From positions 315,468 to 379,467 of the forward strand of contig NZ_KB899040.1 of NCBI RefSeq assembly GCF_000378005.1: DNA of 64,000 bases, read 5' to 3'. Source of the stretch: Coprothermobacter platensis DSM 11748. GTDB lineage: Bacteria > Coprothermobacterota > Coprothermobacteria > Coprothermobacterales > Coprothermobacteraceae. Below the pieces are notes generated by a model that worked only from the letters and a program-made list of their open reading frames with translations, ran no database searches and was not told where the DNA came from. A program made the translations under genes and the position numbers. Positions 41,549 to 50,316 of the stretch are shown here, one piece after another. Within the stretch, counting starts at the first letter, position 1. Each line of letters starts with the position of its first letter.

Positions 41549-42573
41549 CATTCAAAAAAGAAACGCTGAGTATGTGCAAGGATTTGTCTTTGCAGAGGGG
41601 TGTGGAGCACTCTTCTTATGACAATGATTACTCCACGTTCGCTAATGTGGAACCGCTGCCAGAAGATTTTGGCGGATTAAACGTTGTCAGCTACACGCCG
41701 CTCTCTCCTTCTTTGATAGAACGTTGTGAAATTGATCAATTGGAGAGCCGCATAGCCATAGTAGACGGTGTGCAAATGACCATGCTCCGTAAAATCCAAC
41801 GTAACGGTATGTGGGCTTATTTGGTGGGATTGGCAGCGGGAGCAGTGGAAATTTGGCCTTCACGTGATCTTATCCCCTCTACTATAAAGCGCGAGTTGGT
41901 ACTGTTTGTGCCCAAAGAAAATTTAACACTGCCTTTTGACGATTCTTACGGCAATATACGTTTTAGAACGGTGCCTTATGAGCCAGAAAATGAACGTAGA
42001 CAGCTCAACAGCGTTGTCAGTGATACCCGCTCACAGCTTGAGATAGATGCTTTGAACCAAGCCGTAGCGGATTTCAATGGCGAAGGATTATTGCTCAGAG
42101 ATGGTAGGCTCACCTATGGGGATCCCATGACCAGGTTTAATGGCCCAGTGGGACTTGTAAAAACGTTGGAGCCTCGAAGTAATGTGAGTGTTTTCAGTAA
42201 CTACGTACAAAGGTTGAATTTTGGCGAGGTAAGCTGCTTAATAGAGACAGAGAACAAGAACGAAGAGGACGGTAGCGGAATCAGAAGGTATTTTGCTTAT
42301 TTACGGATTATGGATGTGGGAGACCCTGAATCGCTGGAGGGTATCGTTCGGCTGGATTTCACGGGGAAAGCAGATATTGGTAGTTCCTTGGCAGACGTTG
42401 CTCTTCGAGCTGCAAAAGTAGTGTTTTCTCTATCAGTGGAAGGCCCTTATCCACGGTCTCCTTACAACCTGTTGACCATAAACTGGTTAGAAAACAGGTT
42501 GAGGTCTCTGCTGCCGGATCCCATGGTTGTAAGTTTGGATATTGCCCGGGAGGTGAACAGGTTTGGAAGCTAA
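41539..42573 (+). CDS. nurA: NurA domain nuclease
   Basis: A 344-aa protein. The NurA family is a 5'-3' nuclease that works with the HerA translocase in archaeal DNA end resection. Two acidic metal-site positions in beta strands are visible: 'RIAIVDGVQ' (Asp76) and 'GLLLRDGRL' (Asp188), and the C terminus has 'YPRSPYNLLTINWLEN', which resembles the conserved terminal motif. Lying between Rad50-like and HerA-like genes makes the assignment strong. GTG 41539 is the start, inside the sbcC 3' end. Confidence 0.82.
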   Translation: MDITFKKETLSMCKDLSLQRGVEHSSYDNDYSTFANVEPLPEDFGGLNVVSYTPLSPSLIERCEIDQLESRIAIVDGVQMTMLRKIQRNGMWAYLVGLAAGAVEIWPSRDLIPSTIKRELVLFVPKENLTLPFDDSYGNIRFRTVPYEPENERRQLNSVVSDTRSQLEIDALNQAVADFNGEGLLLRDGRLTYGDPMTRFNGPVGLVKTLEPRSNVSVFSNYVQRLNFGEVSCLIETENKNEEDGSGIRRYFAYLRIMDVGDPESLEGIVRLDFTGKADIGSSLADVALRAAKVVFSLSVEGPYPRSPYNLLTINWLENRLRSLLPDPMVVSLDIAREVNRFGS

Positions 42574-44647
42574 TAATCCTGTAGGTATTGTTTCTGGTTT
42601 AGAAAAGAATACACCGACAGAATTCTTCGTAAATCTCTTTTCAGAAGATGGCCAAAGCATAAAAGTGCGCATTGGCGATGTCATACGTGTGAGCGTCTTC
42701 TACAACGGTCAGGAAGTAACGTATTACGGAACTGTTTATGATATTGTTAGCCGCTGGGATAGTGATGTGGACTCAGGGTTTAAGGAAAAAGCTGTGTTTG
42801 AAAAACTCGTCCCGGGAACACGTTTTTACGTGGCTGCAGTTGCGGTGACTCGGGCATGTTATAGTGCTCAAGAAGTTTTTGATGAACCTCTTTCTGTGCC
42901 AGCACCAGGCACACCAGCTTTTCTCGTTACTGAGAAGGAAGAAGTAGAAAAAGCGCTGCGCTTTGACGAGCTTAAGAAACGTGGGTCTCACTTACCCGTG
43001 GGTGTGATGATAAATGGGCAACCTGCTTACGTTGATTTAGGGTTTATACTCGGTGAGAATGGTGCGCACATAAACATAAGTGGGCAATCCGGCGTGGCTG
43101 CAAAAACCAGTTATGCGACATTCCTCATGGCTGCAATGATTCAGAGAGGCAGAGACACAGGCAGATATGCTAATGCGTTACGGCAAGGACGTTACATCGT
43201 TTTTAATATGAAGGGTGAAAGCTTGTTCTTCTTGGACTGTGACAGCGAAGATTGGCTAAAAGCTGACGCTCATGACAGGGAAATGTGGATGACTATGTAC
43301 GAGTCCATGGGACTTGATCCTGAGTGGAAATTTCCTTTAGATAACATTGTTTACTTAGGCGTGGCTGAGGGGTTGGGCGGCGCAAAGCTAAAAAAACCAG
43401 ATATAAAATCGAGAACCAAGGCTGAAGGACACTTAAGAGTTTATGGATGGGATTTCATAGATATCATACGATATCGTTTGCTGGAACTTGCGCTGGATGA
43501 AGAAGAAATGTCTCTAAGTCAGAATATGCAATTACTTTTGTTCAGCATACAAGAGAAAATGGAAGAATTGTTAGAACAGTTGGCTATGGATGTTGAAAGA
43601 GTATTCAATGAAAGAAATAGCGGCGTAAACACAGCTTTCTATAAAGACGAAGAAAAACTCAACGCCGAGGATACTGAAGAAAACAGCGATGAAGACTCAG
43701 AGGATGTTCTGGAATTACTTAGAAAAGCAAAAAGTAACATAAAATGCTCTGTACCTGAAGACCCTTACGAGCGTTTGCGCTTGGTACTGTACGCCAGCAA
43801 TGTGGAACCAAGAAAAATCCTACAAAAATACGGAATACCGGAAACCGTTGATGATTTAACCAACTACTTGAGAAAAGCAGCCTTAGGAGAAAAAGCTGAC
43901 GTAAAAGCAGATGAAATGCATGCAGTGGAAGAATGGCGTAAAGCCATTTTCGAAAACGAACTTGGTACAGCTACGGTTTTTGCTTTTGTGAGACGTCTGA
44001 AATTGGCTAGAAAAGAGGGCTTATCGAAGCTTTGGCGTGAATTGCCTTACGGTTTAAGTGGCGATGTAGAAAATTTACCTGACGAAGAATTCGAATATAA
44101 CGTTGGGCGCTCATGGGACCGTTCTGGTGGCATTACCGTAATAGACTTATCCAAGCTTCACTCTTCCATGCAAACATTTGTGGTGGGGGCCGTTCTTAGG
44201 CAGGTCATGGAAGCAAAAATGGCGAACCCATTAGCTACTGAACAGCCTGTATTCATTTTCTTGGACGAGCTTAATAAGTACGCTCCCCGAGCGGAAGGCG
44301 GTGCCATGGTCAAATTATTCCGCGATGTGGCTGAGCGCGGTAGGTCTTTCGGTGTGGTTTTGGTAGGTGCTGAACAAACGGCATCTCAGGTTGATTTCCG
44401 TGTTGTTACACAGAGTTCTACCACCATTGTGGGGCATCAGAAGGCGGCAGAGTTAAACCATGATGAGTATAAGCATTTACTCGACAGGCAACGTGAGATG
44501 GCTTCTTCAGTAGGACCAGGAGTGGTGTTTATTGACCAACCATTCCTACGTGTTCCCATCATGGTTAAGTTCCCTATGACCAGATGGTCTACCAAGGAGA
44601 CAAAGGTTTCAAATGAGGGCGGTAGGCTCAAGAGGATTTTAGGATAA
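42563..44647 (+). CDS. herA: HerA-type hexameric DNA translocase (DUF87/FtsK-HerA superfamily)
   Basis: A 694-aa ATPase. An N-terminal HAS-barrel-like beta domain (about 1-110) is followed by a RecA-like core with Walker A in variant form 'GQSGVAAKTS' (about 174-183; the usual form is GxxGxGKS) and Walker B 'VFIFLDELNKYAP' (about 563), then 'LFRDVAERGRSFG' and an arginine-finger-like 'QSSTTIVGH'. An inserted acidic region (about 366-390, Glu/Asp/Asn-rich) is unusual for archaeal HerA. HerA pumps DNA and drives NurA for end resection. The start is TTG 42563 after GGGAGGTGA, overlapping nurA. Confidence 0.85.
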   Translation: MEANNPVGIVSGLEKNTPTEFFVNLFSEDGQSIKVRIGDVIRVSVFYNGQEVTYYGTVYDIVSRWDSDVDSGFKEKAVFEKLVPGTRFYVAAVAVTRACYSAQEVFDEPLSVPAPGTPAFLVTEKEEVEKALRFDELKKRGSHLPVGVMINGQPAYVDLGFILGENGAHINISGQSGVAAKTSYATFLMAAMIQRGRDTGRYANALRQGRYIVFNMKGESLFFLDCDSEDWLKADAHDREMWMTMYESMGLDPEWKFPLDNIVYLGVAEGLGGAKLKKPDIKSRTKAEGHLRVYGWDFIDIIRYRLLELALDEEEMSLSQNMQLLLFSIQEKMEELLEQLAMDVERVFNERNSGVNTAFYKDEEKLNAEDTEENSDEDSEDVLELLRKAKSNIKCSVPEDPYERLRLVLYASNVEPRKILQKYGIPETVDDLTNYLRKAALGEKADVKADEMHAVEEWRKAIFENELGTATVFAFVRRLKLARKEGLSKLWRELPYGLSGDVENLPDEEFEYNVGRSWDRSGGITVIDLSKLHSSMQTFVVGAVLRQVMEAKMANPLATEQPVFIFLDELNKYAPRAEGGAMVKLFRDVAERGRSFGVVLVGAEQTASQVDFRVVTQSSTTIVGHQKAAELNHDEYKHLLDRQREMASSVGPGVVFIDQPFLRVPIMVKFPMTRWSTKETKVSNEGGRLKRILG

Positions 44648-44689
44648 GCAGGAATCATTACAAATTACAAAGAGGAGAGTGAAATAAGC

Positions 44690-45160
44690 ATGAAAGCAGA
44701 CCTTCACATAGAGCTGGTTAAAGAAGTTCCTGAGCCGCAAAAAGTGACCAATTGGAATGATTTTTTGGATGGTGCTGAAACCTTTATGAGCGCGGTAGAG
44801 TCCAAATTTGAAGAAGAAGGCCTTTATTTTAGTGCTGAGATACGTTTGTATTCTGGAATGGAAGCAGGCGATTTGATAATGGCCTCCACACTATATGATG
44901 TGGATATAACAAAGGCTAAAGATATTGTGTTAGCCTTGGAAAGTTGGACCAAGGAAAATGGGTTTACCCTTGGAGAGGTATCCCTGGAATTTGGTCAAGA
45001 ACAAGATGTGTCTGCTAAACTCAATATCGGTCGACTTTTATCTGAGAATGGCTCGAAGATGGAAATAGAGAAAGGAAAAGTAGCATTAGTTTTTATACCT
45101 GCTTCACTTAAGGATTTTGATGAACTGTTTTCTCTGGTGATAAAGGACCTGACTGATTGA
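44690..45160 (+). CDS. Orphan protein after herA
   Basis: A 156-aa acidic, probably cytoplasmic protein with no signal, membrane segment or Cys. The pattern is alternating helix and beta: 'WNDFLDGAETFMSAVESKFEEEG', 'SAEIRLYSGME', 'KAKDIVLALESWTKENG' and 'SAKLNIGRLL'. I recognise no family. It has a good AGAGGAGAG Shine-Dalgarno about 8 bases before the ATG and lies 42 bases after herA on the same strand, so it is likely in that operon. It might be a partner of the resection machinery or an unrelated tail gene. Confidence 0.6.
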   Translation: MKADLHIELVKEVPEPQKVTNWNDFLDGAETFMSAVESKFEEEGLYFSAEIRLYSGMEAGDLIMASTLYDVDITKAKDIVLALESWTKENGFTLGEVSLEFGQEQDVSAKLNIGRLLSENGSKMEIEKGKVALVFIPASLKDFDELFSLVIKDLTD

Positions 45161-45168
45161 ATAGCAGT

Positions 45169-45726
45169 TTACGGAGCAGTTATGACCTTTTGTATTACGT
45201 TAGAAACGCCTTTCCCGTCGCTATCAACTGCATACACACGCAGGTTCATGGTTCCTTTAGCCTCGCCGGAAAGGCGTGTAAATTTATAACTGAATGTGCC
45301 ATTGAAGTCTGTGCGTAAAACCATTATCAATCTATTACCATCCCAGAAAGTGACGTAATAAGCACCTGCTTTGTTGTTTTTTGTCACTTTTCCGCTAAAA
45401 ACAACCCAATCTGCTTTTAATGTATCCGCTGTGGGATAACTCAGTTGCAAGGTGAGGGTTTGAGATGCCGTTGTCGCTTGATCTGGGGTAGGAAATCCAT
45501 AAGAAAGCATGCCTGTGGGAGTAGTTGTATTCCCCGTTGGGGAAGTGGCAGTGCAAACTTCCTTCACGACCGTAGTGGTTTGAACTACCGTTTTTGGTAT
45601 GCAACTTTGACTTTCTATGGCCGGTTTACCGGCCAAGATAAGAAGTGCTCCTAAAAACAAACCGATTGCAAAAAGCAGAATACCTGAGACACTTCTCCTG
45701 TTTTGAGGCCTTTCAGGATAGTACAT
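45169..45726 (-). CDS. Orphan membrane-anchored protein with Ig-like domain
   Basis: A 185-aa protein with basic residues, then a transmembrane helix (about 15-33), a Thr/Pro/Val-rich linker, and a C-terminal beta-rich domain of about 95 residues ('WVVFSGKVTKNN', 'TFSYKFTRLSG', 'RVYAVDSDGKGVSN') that looks like an Ig or fibronectin fold. It is exposed outside the membrane. The start at 45726 has no Shine-Dalgarno, but TAAAAT sits so that transcription would begin one base before the ATG. It converges with the previous gene and diverges from rdgB. Confidence 0.6.
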   Translation of the reverse strand: MYYPERPQNRRSVSGILLFAIGLFLGALLILAGKPAIESQSCIPKTVVQTTTVVKEVCTATSPTGNTTTPTGMLSYGFPTPDQATTASQTLTLQLSYPTADTLKADWVVFSGKVTKNNKAGAYYVTFWDGNRLIMVLRTDFNGTFSYKFTRLSGEAKGTMNLRVYAVDSDGKGVSNVIQKVITAP

Positions 45727-45733
45727 AAGTTTT

Positions 45734-45739
45734 ATTTTA
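45734..45739 (-). promoter_or_regulatory. -10 box of the Ig-like orphan (leaderless)
   Basis: On the minus strand TGA-TAAAAT is an extended -10, with the predicted start at about 45727, one base before the ATG at 45726. No Shine-Dalgarno is present. Confidence 0.55.
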
Positions 45740-45762
45740 TCAGAAGTTGGCGCTATTCGTTG

Positions 45763-45768
45763 TAAAAT
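45763..45768 (+). promoter_or_regulatory. -10 box of rdgB (leaderless)
   Basis: TAAAAT is placed so that the start of transcription falls on base 45775, the A of the rdgB ATG. No Shine-Dalgarno precedes the ATG. The divergent -10 of the Ig-like orphan is 23 bases away. Confidence 0.55.
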
Positions 45769-45774
45769 TTAGCC

Positions 45775-46395
45775 ATGGAAAGAAAACGTATGGTTTTAGC
45801 TACAAGTAACTTAGGAAAGGTAAGAGAAATCTCTAAGATCATAGGAGATATTGTAGAACTTGTTCCTTTTGACGGAGAAATGCCAGAGGAAACAGGCAGT
45901 ACCTATTCGGAAAATGCTTTTATAAAAGCAAAAGCAGCTTTTGATAAGTACGGCATAGCTTCATTGGCAGATGACTCGGGGTTAGAGGTAGACTACCTTG
46001 GCGGACAACCGGGCATTTTTAGTAACCGTTTTATGAATTTGAAAACAGATAAAGAAAAGTACATGAAAATACTTGAATTAATGCAAGGTGTACCCTGGGA
46101 AAAACGTACGGCACGTTTCCACACGGTAGTCTGTTTCATTCATGATGAAGGTAAATCGCACTTTTTTGAAGGCATTGTAGAAGGTTTCATTGCCAATGAG
46201 CCTGCGGGAAGCAATGGTTTTGGCTATGATCCCATTTTTTATTACCCACCGCTAAACAAACATTTTGCAGAATTAGACGCAGAAGAAAAGAATGAAGTAA
46301 GCCATAGAAGCAGGGCTTTCTTGAAATTTAAAGAATTCTATACCGGTGTTCTTGAAGCAAAGCAGACAAAAGGAGGAGAAAATTATGAGCGATAG
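45775..46395 (+). CDS. rdgB: XTP/dITP diphosphatase (RdgB/HAM1)
   Basis: A 206-aa house-cleaning enzyme hydrolysing dITP, XTP and similar non-canonical purine nucleotides. Family motifs: 'LATSNLGKVREI' at the start, 'LADDSGLEVDYLGGQPG' and 'SNGFGYDPIF'. It heads the long plus-strand run rdgB-valS-...-rodA, with a leaderless ATG. It functionally complements nfi, which removes inosine from DNA. It overlaps valS by 11 bases. Confidence 0.94.
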   Translation: MERKRMVLATSNLGKVREISKIIGDIVELVPFDGEMPEETGSTYSENAFIKAKAAFDKYGIASLADDSGLEVDYLGGQPGIFSNRFMNLKTDKEKYMKILELMQGVPWEKRTARFHTVVCFIHDEGKSHFFEGIVEGFIANEPAGSNGFGYDPIFYYPPLNKHFAELDAEEKNEVSHRSRAFLKFKEFYTGVLEAKQTKGGENYER

Positions 46396-48997
46396 TGACC
46401 AAAAGCAGCCCCAAATGGACGCGCAATATGATCCTTCTCATGAACTTTATTGGTCGAAGAAATGGAAGGAAGACCATGTATTCCACAGTGAAATAGATGA
46501 AAACAAACCGCGTTTTAGTATGGTTATCCCTCCTCCCAATGTAACTGGTTCACTGCATATTGGCCATGCTTTGGACTTATCTCTTCAAGATGCGGTTGTT
46601 CGCTATAAGAAGATGAACGGTTTCAATGTGTGCTGGGTTCCCGGCACAGATCATGCAGGCATCGCTACGCAGAACGTTGTTGAACGTTCCCTTCTTAAAG
46701 AGGGGATAAAACGTCAGGACATAGGGCGTGAAGCGTTTTTAGATAAAGTCTGGGAGTGGAAAGATAAGTACGGAAACAAGATATTGGACCAAATAACGCG
46801 CCTCGGTTGTGGTGTTGACTGGGAAAGGCTTCGATTTACCATGGATCCTGTTTGTGCAAGAGCCGTACGCCATGCGTTCAAGGAGCTTTTTGATCAGGGG
46901 CTTATTTATAAAGGGCATTACATGATTAACTGGTGCCCTCGATGTGGTACAGCCATATCAGATTTAGAAGTGACTTATGAAGAAGAAGATGCTCATCTTT
47001 GGTACATACGTTACCCATTTGAAGACCAAAAGGGTTTTATCGTGGTGGCTACGACACGTCCCGAGACCATGCTTGGAGATACAGCTATTGCAGTTAACCC
47101 TAATGATGAACATTATCAAAGTGTTATAGGAAAGTTTGTTTTGGTCCCTCTGATAGGTAGAAGGATTCCCGTTGTTGCAGACGAAAGTGTGGATCCCGAC
47201 TTCGGAACCGGTGCTGTGAAGGTTACGCCTGCCCATGACCCAACAGATTTTGCTGTGGGACAGCGACATGATTTGGAAGTCATACAAGTTATTGGATTGG
47301 ATGGGCGTATGACTGATGCTGCCGGCAAATATGCTGGTTTGGATAGATTTGATGCTCGGGAAGCCGTGGTAAACGATTTAGAAAAACAAGATTATTTAGA
47401 AAAAATAGAACCTTACAGGCATGCTGTGGGTCACTGCCAGCGCTGCAACACAGTTGTAGAGCCCATGATATCAGATCAGTGGTTTGTAAAATTAACTGCC
47501 ATGGCTCCTGAAGCGAAGCGTGTGGTAGAGGATGGAGAAATCCAGATTGTTCCAGATCGCTGGGTAAAGGTTTACCAAGATTGGATGGATAATATTCGAG
47601 ATTGGTGCATTTCCCGTCAGATTTGGTGGGGTCACAGAATACCTGTTTATACATGCCAAGAGTGTGGCTATGTATTTGCAAGCGAAGAAGAGCATGTGGA
47701 TACATGCCCCAAATGTGGTGGTCCTGTAAAGCAAGAAGAGGATGTGCTTGATACCTGGTTTAGCTCCTCGTTGTGGCCATTTGAAGTTTTTGGTTGGCCA
47801 GAGCAGACTGCAGATCTCAAATATTATTTCCCTACGACCTTGCTTATAACGGGCTATGACATTCTGTTTTTCTGGGTCGCTCGTATGGTATTCATGTCCA
47901 CTACGTTAAACAAACAGGTTCCTTTTAAACAAGTGTTCTTGCATGGTTTAGTCTTGGATGAGCACGGTCAGAAGATGAGTAAATCAAAGGGAAATACGGT
48001 AGATCCCATGGACATGATTGATGAGTACAGTGCTGATGCATTACGCTATGCGCTCATTTCTGGCATGAGCTTGGGAGGGCAGGACGTAAACTTTTCAGAA
48101 TCACGCATAGAACATGGTAAGAACTTGACAAACAAAATATGGAACTCAGCTCGTTATGTTCTTAACGTGGTTGCAGATAAAGATTTGAGCAAAGAACCCG
48201 AGCAGCTTTCATCTGTAGACCGCTATATATTGAGCCGATTAGAAGAAACGAAAAACGTAGTTGTACAGTGCTTCGACAGTTACGATTTTGGGGCCGCTTT
48301 AAGAGAAATAGAGAGTTTTTACTGGGCAGATTATTGCGATTGGTACATAGAGATGTCTAAGGTAGAGCCGACATATGGCACGTACTGGACGTTGCGCCAC
48401 GTTTTGGAAGAATCGCTGAAAATGCTACATCCATTCTTGCCTTTTATTACCCAAGAGGTATGGAGTAGAATCGGTTTTGATTCGTACTTAGTAAATGAAA
48501 CGTGGCCTGCGCCAAGGAAAGATTTTGTCGACTCAGTTGCTGTAGAAAGACTTTCAGTAGTCAAGGACGCTATTAGGGGTATAAGGAACCTCAGGGCTGA
48601 ACTCAATGTAAAACCTTCTCAACGCATTAGGGTTTTGCTCCAAGGGGATTTAGACAGTTGGTCCGAATTTATACCATATATAAAGTTCTTGGCTCGTGTG
48701 GAAGAGGTAAGCCAGACTGCTTCTGCTGTGGAAAATGCCTACAGCGTAGTAGTCGGAACCGACGTATTTTATGTTCCTCTGCAAGGCATTGTGGACATTG
48801 AGAAGGAAAAGAGCAGGCTCCTTAAACAGAAAAGCGACTTAGAAAATCGTATCAGCGTTTATGACAAACGCTTGCAGAATAATGATTTCTTGAACAAGGC
48901 TCCCAAAGAGGTTGTGGAAAAACAAAAAGAAGAGCGACAAGCATTGGAGGAGTCTTTGAGTCAGTTGGTAAAAAGGTTAAGCGAATTGGGGGGATGA
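46385..48997 (+). CDS. valS: Valine-tRNA ligase
   Basis: A class I synthetase of 870 aa. 'PPNVTGSLHIGHALD' contains the HIGH motif, 'QKMSKSKGN' the KMSKS motif, and the CP1 editing domain has 'TTRPETMLGDTAIAVNP'. Two zinc-type knots are visible ('CPRCG' and 'CQECGY...CPKCGG'). A C-terminal coiled coil (about 800-870) is the ValRS tRNA-binding arm. ATG 46385 follows AAGGAGG; an in-frame ATG at 46346 is inside rdgB and lies upstream of that site. Confidence 0.97.
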   Translation: MSDSDQKQPQMDAQYDPSHELYWSKKWKEDHVFHSEIDENKPRFSMVIPPPNVTGSLHIGHALDLSLQDAVVRYKKMNGFNVCWVPGTDHAGIATQNVVERSLLKEGIKRQDIGREAFLDKVWEWKDKYGNKILDQITRLGCGVDWERLRFTMDPVCARAVRHAFKELFDQGLIYKGHYMINWCPRCGTAISDLEVTYEEEDAHLWYIRYPFEDQKGFIVVATTRPETMLGDTAIAVNPNDEHYQSVIGKFVLVPLIGRRIPVVADESVDPDFGTGAVKVTPAHDPTDFAVGQRHDLEVIQVIGLDGRMTDAAGKYAGLDRFDAREAVVNDLEKQDYLEKIEPYRHAVGHCQRCNTVVEPMISDQWFVKLTAMAPEAKRVVEDGEIQIVPDRWVKVYQDWMDNIRDWCISRQIWWGHRIPVYTCQECGYVFASEEEHVDTCPKCGGPVKQEEDVLDTWFSSSLWPFEVFGWPEQTADLKYYFPTTLLITGYDILFFWVARMVFMSTTLNKQVPFKQVFLHGLVLDEHGQKMSKSKGNTVDPMDMIDEYSADALRYALISGMSLGGQDVNFSESRIEHGKNLTNKIWNSARYVLNVVADKDLSKEPEQLSSVDRYILSRLEETKNVVVQCFDSYDFGAALREIESFYWADYCDWYIEMSKVEPTYGTYWTLRHVLEESLKMLHPFLPFITQEVWSRIGFDSYLVNETWPAPRKDFVDSVAVERLSVVKDAIRGIRNLRAELNVKPSQRIRVLLQGDLDSWSEFIPYIKFLARVEEVSQTASAVENAYSVVVGTDVFYVPLQGIVDIEKEKSRLLKQKSDLENRISVYDKRLQNNDFLNKAPKEVVEKQKEERQALEESLSQLVKRLSELGG

Positions 48998-49000
48998 GTT

Positions 49001-49780
49001 ATGCCTGCAATGGGCATCATTACTTGTCACCCGCCCATCATTATTCCTGAGATAGGCGGAAAAGAAACGCGCATGGTTCAAAGCACTATTGATGCACTGA
49101 AAAAGGCATCAGAAGATGTGGAGGCATTCGGGCCAGATGTGACCGTTATCATGTCTCCACATGCTGTTAGTCTTAATGGACGCAGTATTCCCGTGCAAGT
49201 AACGGATAAGTACATCGGGGATTTCGGGGATTTCGACGCGCCACACGTCACCATGTCCTATCCATGTGCTACTGATGATGCTTACAGCATGAAAAAGTGT
49301 GGCGCCTCAGCCATCCGTTATGGACTGCTGGATTATGCATCCATGGTTCCACTTTACTATTTAAAGCCGAAGACTCCTTTAGTGGTTATGGGGTATGCTT
49401 TTTCGTTGACTACGCAGGGGTATGTAGAATTCGGCTCTTGCGTGAGAAAACTTTTGGATGATGGAAGGAAAATACTTTTTGTGGCTTCGGGGGACCTCAG
49501 CCACAGACTTATCCCTGGAGCTCCGGCTGGATTTAATCCAAATGCCAAGTTGTTCGATGAAAAAGTTGTTGAGACGATAAGCGAATGGTCTCTAACAGAA
49601 TACCTCACGTTGGAAGAAATGAGAGACATGGCTGGTGAATGTGGCTATTGGTCCATTGCCACACTTTTTGGGTTTATGGGTGAATCTGCTCACGCAGAAG
49701 TACTTAGCTACGAAGGTCCTTTTGGTGTAGGTTATTGCGTAGCAGAAGTTGCTCTCTCGATGGAAGGCGACAGTTTATGA
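49001..49780 (+). CDS. LigB-fold (class III extradiol dioxygenase-like) protein of the AmmeMemoRadiSam cluster
   Basis: A 259-aa protein of the LigB/MEMO-like fold. 'ITCHPPIIIPEIG' (first His metal ligand), 'VIMSPHA' and 'ASGDLSHRL' (His) and the C-terminal 'SYEGPFGVGYCVAE' match the N-terminal half of the AmrA fusion proteins of Firmicutes. The AMMECR1 partner follows immediately as a separate gene, and the radical SAM enzyme after that. The chemistry of this three-protein set is not established. A GGGGGGATGAG Shine-Dalgarno precedes the ATG; the gene overlaps amrA by four bases. Confidence 0.85.
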   Translation: MPAMGIITCHPPIIIPEIGGKETRMVQSTIDALKKASEDVEAFGPDVTVIMSPHAVSLNGRSIPVQVTDKYIGDFGDFDAPHVTMSYPCATDDAYSMKKCGASAIRYGLLDYASMVPLYYLKPKTPLVVMGYAFSLTTQGYVEFGSCVRKLLDDGRKILFVASGDLSHRLIPGAPAGFNPNAKLFDEKVVETISEWSLTEYLTLEEMRDMAGECGYWSIATLFGFMGESAHAEVLSYEGPFGVGYCVAEVALSMEGDSL

Positions 49781-50316
49781 TGAATAACGACAAGGAGCAG
49801 CACCATCCCTTTGTAATGTTGGCAAAACAAGCGTTAGAGACATTTGTCATGAGAGGGGTAGTTATAACACCGCCGAACCCACTGCCTGAAGAATTCAGGA
49901 GAAAAGCTGGATGTTTCGTAACGCTCGAGGAGAATGGTGAGCTCAGAGGATGCATTGGAACAATTGAGCCCATTTATGATAACCTGGCTCAGGAAATCAT
50001 AAACAACGCCATAGCTGCTGGTACAGAAGATCCACGTTTTCCACCTGTTACTGTGGACGAGCTTGATATCATTGACTACACGGTGGAAGTGCTTTCGTCA
50101 TTGGAAGAAGTAGCTGACGAGTCAGCGTTGGATCCAAAACGATGGGGCGTTGTGGTTCAGTCAAAGTTGCGTCCCTATAGAAAAGGTGTCTTACTCCCAA
50201 ACTTAGAGGGAGTAGATTCTGTTCAGGAGCAGATAAGAATATGCCGTTTGAAAGGTGGCATAAGCCATAGCGAAGAGGTTAGACTTTTTAGATTCACAAC
50301 AGAGAAATACAAATGA
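49777..50316 (+). CDS. amrA: AMMECR1 domain protein (AmmeMemoRadiSam protein A)
   Basis: A 179-aa AMMECR1 protein. The hallmark 'LRGCIGTIEP' is intact, followed by 'AAGTEDPRFPPVT' and 'VEVLSSLEEV', and near the C terminus 'YRKGVLLPNLEGV'. The domain is universal in archaea, many bacteria and eukaryotes, with no proven reaction. ATG 49777 (next to another ATG at 49780) is the start, four bases overlapping the LigB gene. Together with that gene and amrS it forms a full cassette. Confidence 0.9.
   Translation: MMNNDKEQHHPFVMLAKQALETFVMRGVVITPPNPLPEEFRRKAGCFVTLEENGELRGCIGTIEPIYDNLAQEIINNAIAAGTEDPRFPPVTVDELDIIDYTVEVLSSLEEVADESALDPKRWGVVVQSKLRPYRKGVLLPNLEGVDSVQEQIRICRLKGGISHSEEVRLFRFTTEKYK

Noticed and set aside
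42448-42457. A DnaA-box-like TTATCCACGG
   Set aside because: A single copy inside nurA with no AT-rich cluster or other boxes; not an origin.
45775-46384. A T-box or other tRNA-responsive leader for valS (and for glyQS)
   Set aside because: Both synthetase genes overlap or touch their upstream genes, leaving no leader for such an element.
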